Part shown: positions 63,079-64,000 of the stretch, in pieces
How the letters are laid out: every line of letters starts with the position of its first letter
Numbering within the stretch: the first letter of the stretch is position 1
Source of the DNA: a virus
Reading direction: 5' to 3' (one strand)
IMG/VR virus record: IMGVR_UViG_3300036790_000211
Span: 1 to 64,000 of that record
DNA length: 64,000 nt
The notes under the pieces: model-generated
What the model was told of the DNA's origin: nothing
The model's input: only the letters and a program-made list of their open reading frames with translations
Databases searched by the model: none
Program-made: the position numbers and the translations under genes

Positions 63079-64000
63079 TTTTCTCATCAGGATGTTGGTT
63101 CAGGATTTTCAGGAATTGAGGATGTTGGGAAGTTCTTCAGTCGAGAGAGGAGGGACCCCTTTCCTGTTTTTGACACACCGCGGCATATAAAAAGCCCCCC
63201 CGGCCCCGAACAGGCGTACGGCAGGTGGCCGGCTTGTGCTGAGGCTCCTCATCTTGTTGCGTGGTGAATATTGGCAGGTCTCAAATTGGCGGTTGGCTCC
63301 CACGTGGTGGTGGTCTGCCAAGTGGGAGCTCGACATCATGTGCGTGCATGCATGCGTGGCGTGTGGATATGTAAAGCCAGGCTCGACATGACGGCTATTG
63401 AATACCCACATCTGTACTCAGGCATGGCTCGATGTCTGGATATGGGTTTGCTCCAATTACGTAAAGTAGTGCTTTACATATTGATTGCGGGCGCCATAGT
63501 TTCGTTTATGTATGCGTCGCTTTCGTTTCTGGAATTGCTCCCCCGCGTACGTGCGTCCAATTCGCGCGTACGCGTGTGCGATATCCGGGGTTACTACTAC
63601 ACCGTTCCTGACAGGTACATCAGCAAGCGGGCATGCCCGGTCTTTCGGGCCGGTCCGCTTGCTGTCTACGTATCCACTTGACGAAGAGGAGACAGAGAGC
63701 GCTCTCGGTACGGGAGCGATCCGTTGGGGTTGCCCGATCCGCCACGGACGTGGCTTGACGGGCTACCGGGGACGGGGGGGACGTCTACCACCGCGCGCGG
63801 GTGCGAGCGTACGGGCGCACACGGAGCGCACACGGCCACGGAGCCGGACGCGGGAGCGTAGCGCGAGCCATCCCCGCCAGCCGCCCATCCGTGGCCGTAC
63901 GCTCGATCTGAGAGCCCCAGAACGCCCGTTCCCCAAACACCCGTACGTCTTAACAACTCTTTGCAACTTCCGGGACAAGTTGCTCCCAAAACGGCCCACA
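63079..64000. other. Non-coding, repeat-rich right end (no supported gene)
   Basis: This 920-base stretch has lower GC than the rest up to about 63.7 kb. ORFs on both strands look like chance frames. It holds inverted repeats GCTCCCAC/GTGGGAGC (63296-63303 with 63322-63329), GTAAAG/CTTTAC near 63460-63476, and CAGCAAGCGG/CCGCTTGCTG (63621-63664), plus GTACG-rich and GCGCACACGG direct repeats (63545-63840). An origin, packaging site or attachment region is possible, but none is shown. Confidence 0.5.
63621..63664. repeat. Large inverted repeat near the right end
   Basis: CAGCAAGCGG (63621-63630) pairs with CCGCTTGCTG (63655-63664), with an inner CCCGG/CCGG-type pairing. It is a strong hairpin without a T-run. 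Confidence 0.55.

Noticed and set aside
63271-63681. 136-aa + strand ORF in the right end, and minus-strand ORFs 63109-63411, 63666-63989 and 63763-63999
   Set aside because: Composition looks random, overlaps inverted repeats, lacks a ribosome site and has no recognisable motif.
1-64000. CRISPR arrays, rRNA or tRNA genes
   Set aside because: No regularly spaced identical repeats, no rRNA signature, and no cloverleaf with a CCA-type end or T-loop found by eye; a tRNA scan would settle it.

Overview
This window reads as most of the genome of a temperate, high-GC tailed phage, probably infecting an actinobacterium. It may be a phage-plasmid. The evidence is very tight gene packing (ATGA, GTGA and TTGA stop/start overlaps throughout), a full siphovirus-type virion cluster, an integrase, a divergent repressor/Cro-like pair, and a ParA/ribbon-helix-helix partition pair with an FtsK-type DNA translocase. 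A DUF2637-like membrane protein, a DUF6884-like protein and a secreted protein with a sortase-like LPDTG motif point to a Gram-positive, actinobacterial-type host. Both ends run off the window: the first gene (a beta-clamp-like protein) lacks its 5' end. I identify families by eye only. No searches were run.

Layout. From 1 to about 25.57 kb nearly all genes are on the + strand. They comprise DNA modification and partition (methyltransferase, ParA, small ParB), a cluster of small membrane proteins followed by an FtsK/TraB-like ATPase (5.5-7.7 kb), a lysogeny-control region (8.9-10.7 kb, with two minus-strand genes), and recombination (a Bet/RecT annealing protein and a Cas4/RecB-like nuclease, 11.0-13.5 kb). 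DnaB helicase and small nucleases or primase-like genes follow (14.2-17.3 kb), then a long ParB-like protein, many small accessory genes, a secreted LPDTG protein, and a tyrosine integrase (24.2-25.2 kb). A strong hairpin at 25576-25629 separates this block from the opposing late operon.

From 63.06 kb down to 25.65 kb all genes are on the - strand. In transcription order they are: a ribbon-helix-helix regulator, a DUF2637-like protein and a set of small accessory genes, including a VTC-domain (polyphosphate polymerase-like) protein and a VIT1-like membrane protein. Next come a ParB-N/methyltransferase fusion, TerS, TerL, portal, a protease-scaffold fusion and a T4-gp23-like major capsid protein. 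A glycosyltransferase/methyltransferase cassette (43.6-47.1 kb) is followed by structural and connector proteins, the tail tube, tail-assembly chaperones with a -1 frameshift, the tape measure, tail-tip proteins, a GH25 endolysin and holin-like membrane proteins. Tape measure, tube and no sheath gene indicate a siphovirus with a long tail.

Regulation. A recurrent 5' element (roughly GGTGCCACCCGGG followed by CGCACAYGTGAGTCAGGAGA) sits just upstream of the first gene of many transcription units on both strands (recT, capsid, tail tube, the secreted protein, DUF2637 and others). It supplies their ribosome binding site and resembles in concept the start-associated sequences of some actinobacteriophages. 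Short Arg-rich leader ORFs precede two units. The last about 0.9 kb (63.08-64.0 kb) holds no convincing gene, only inverted and direct repeats.
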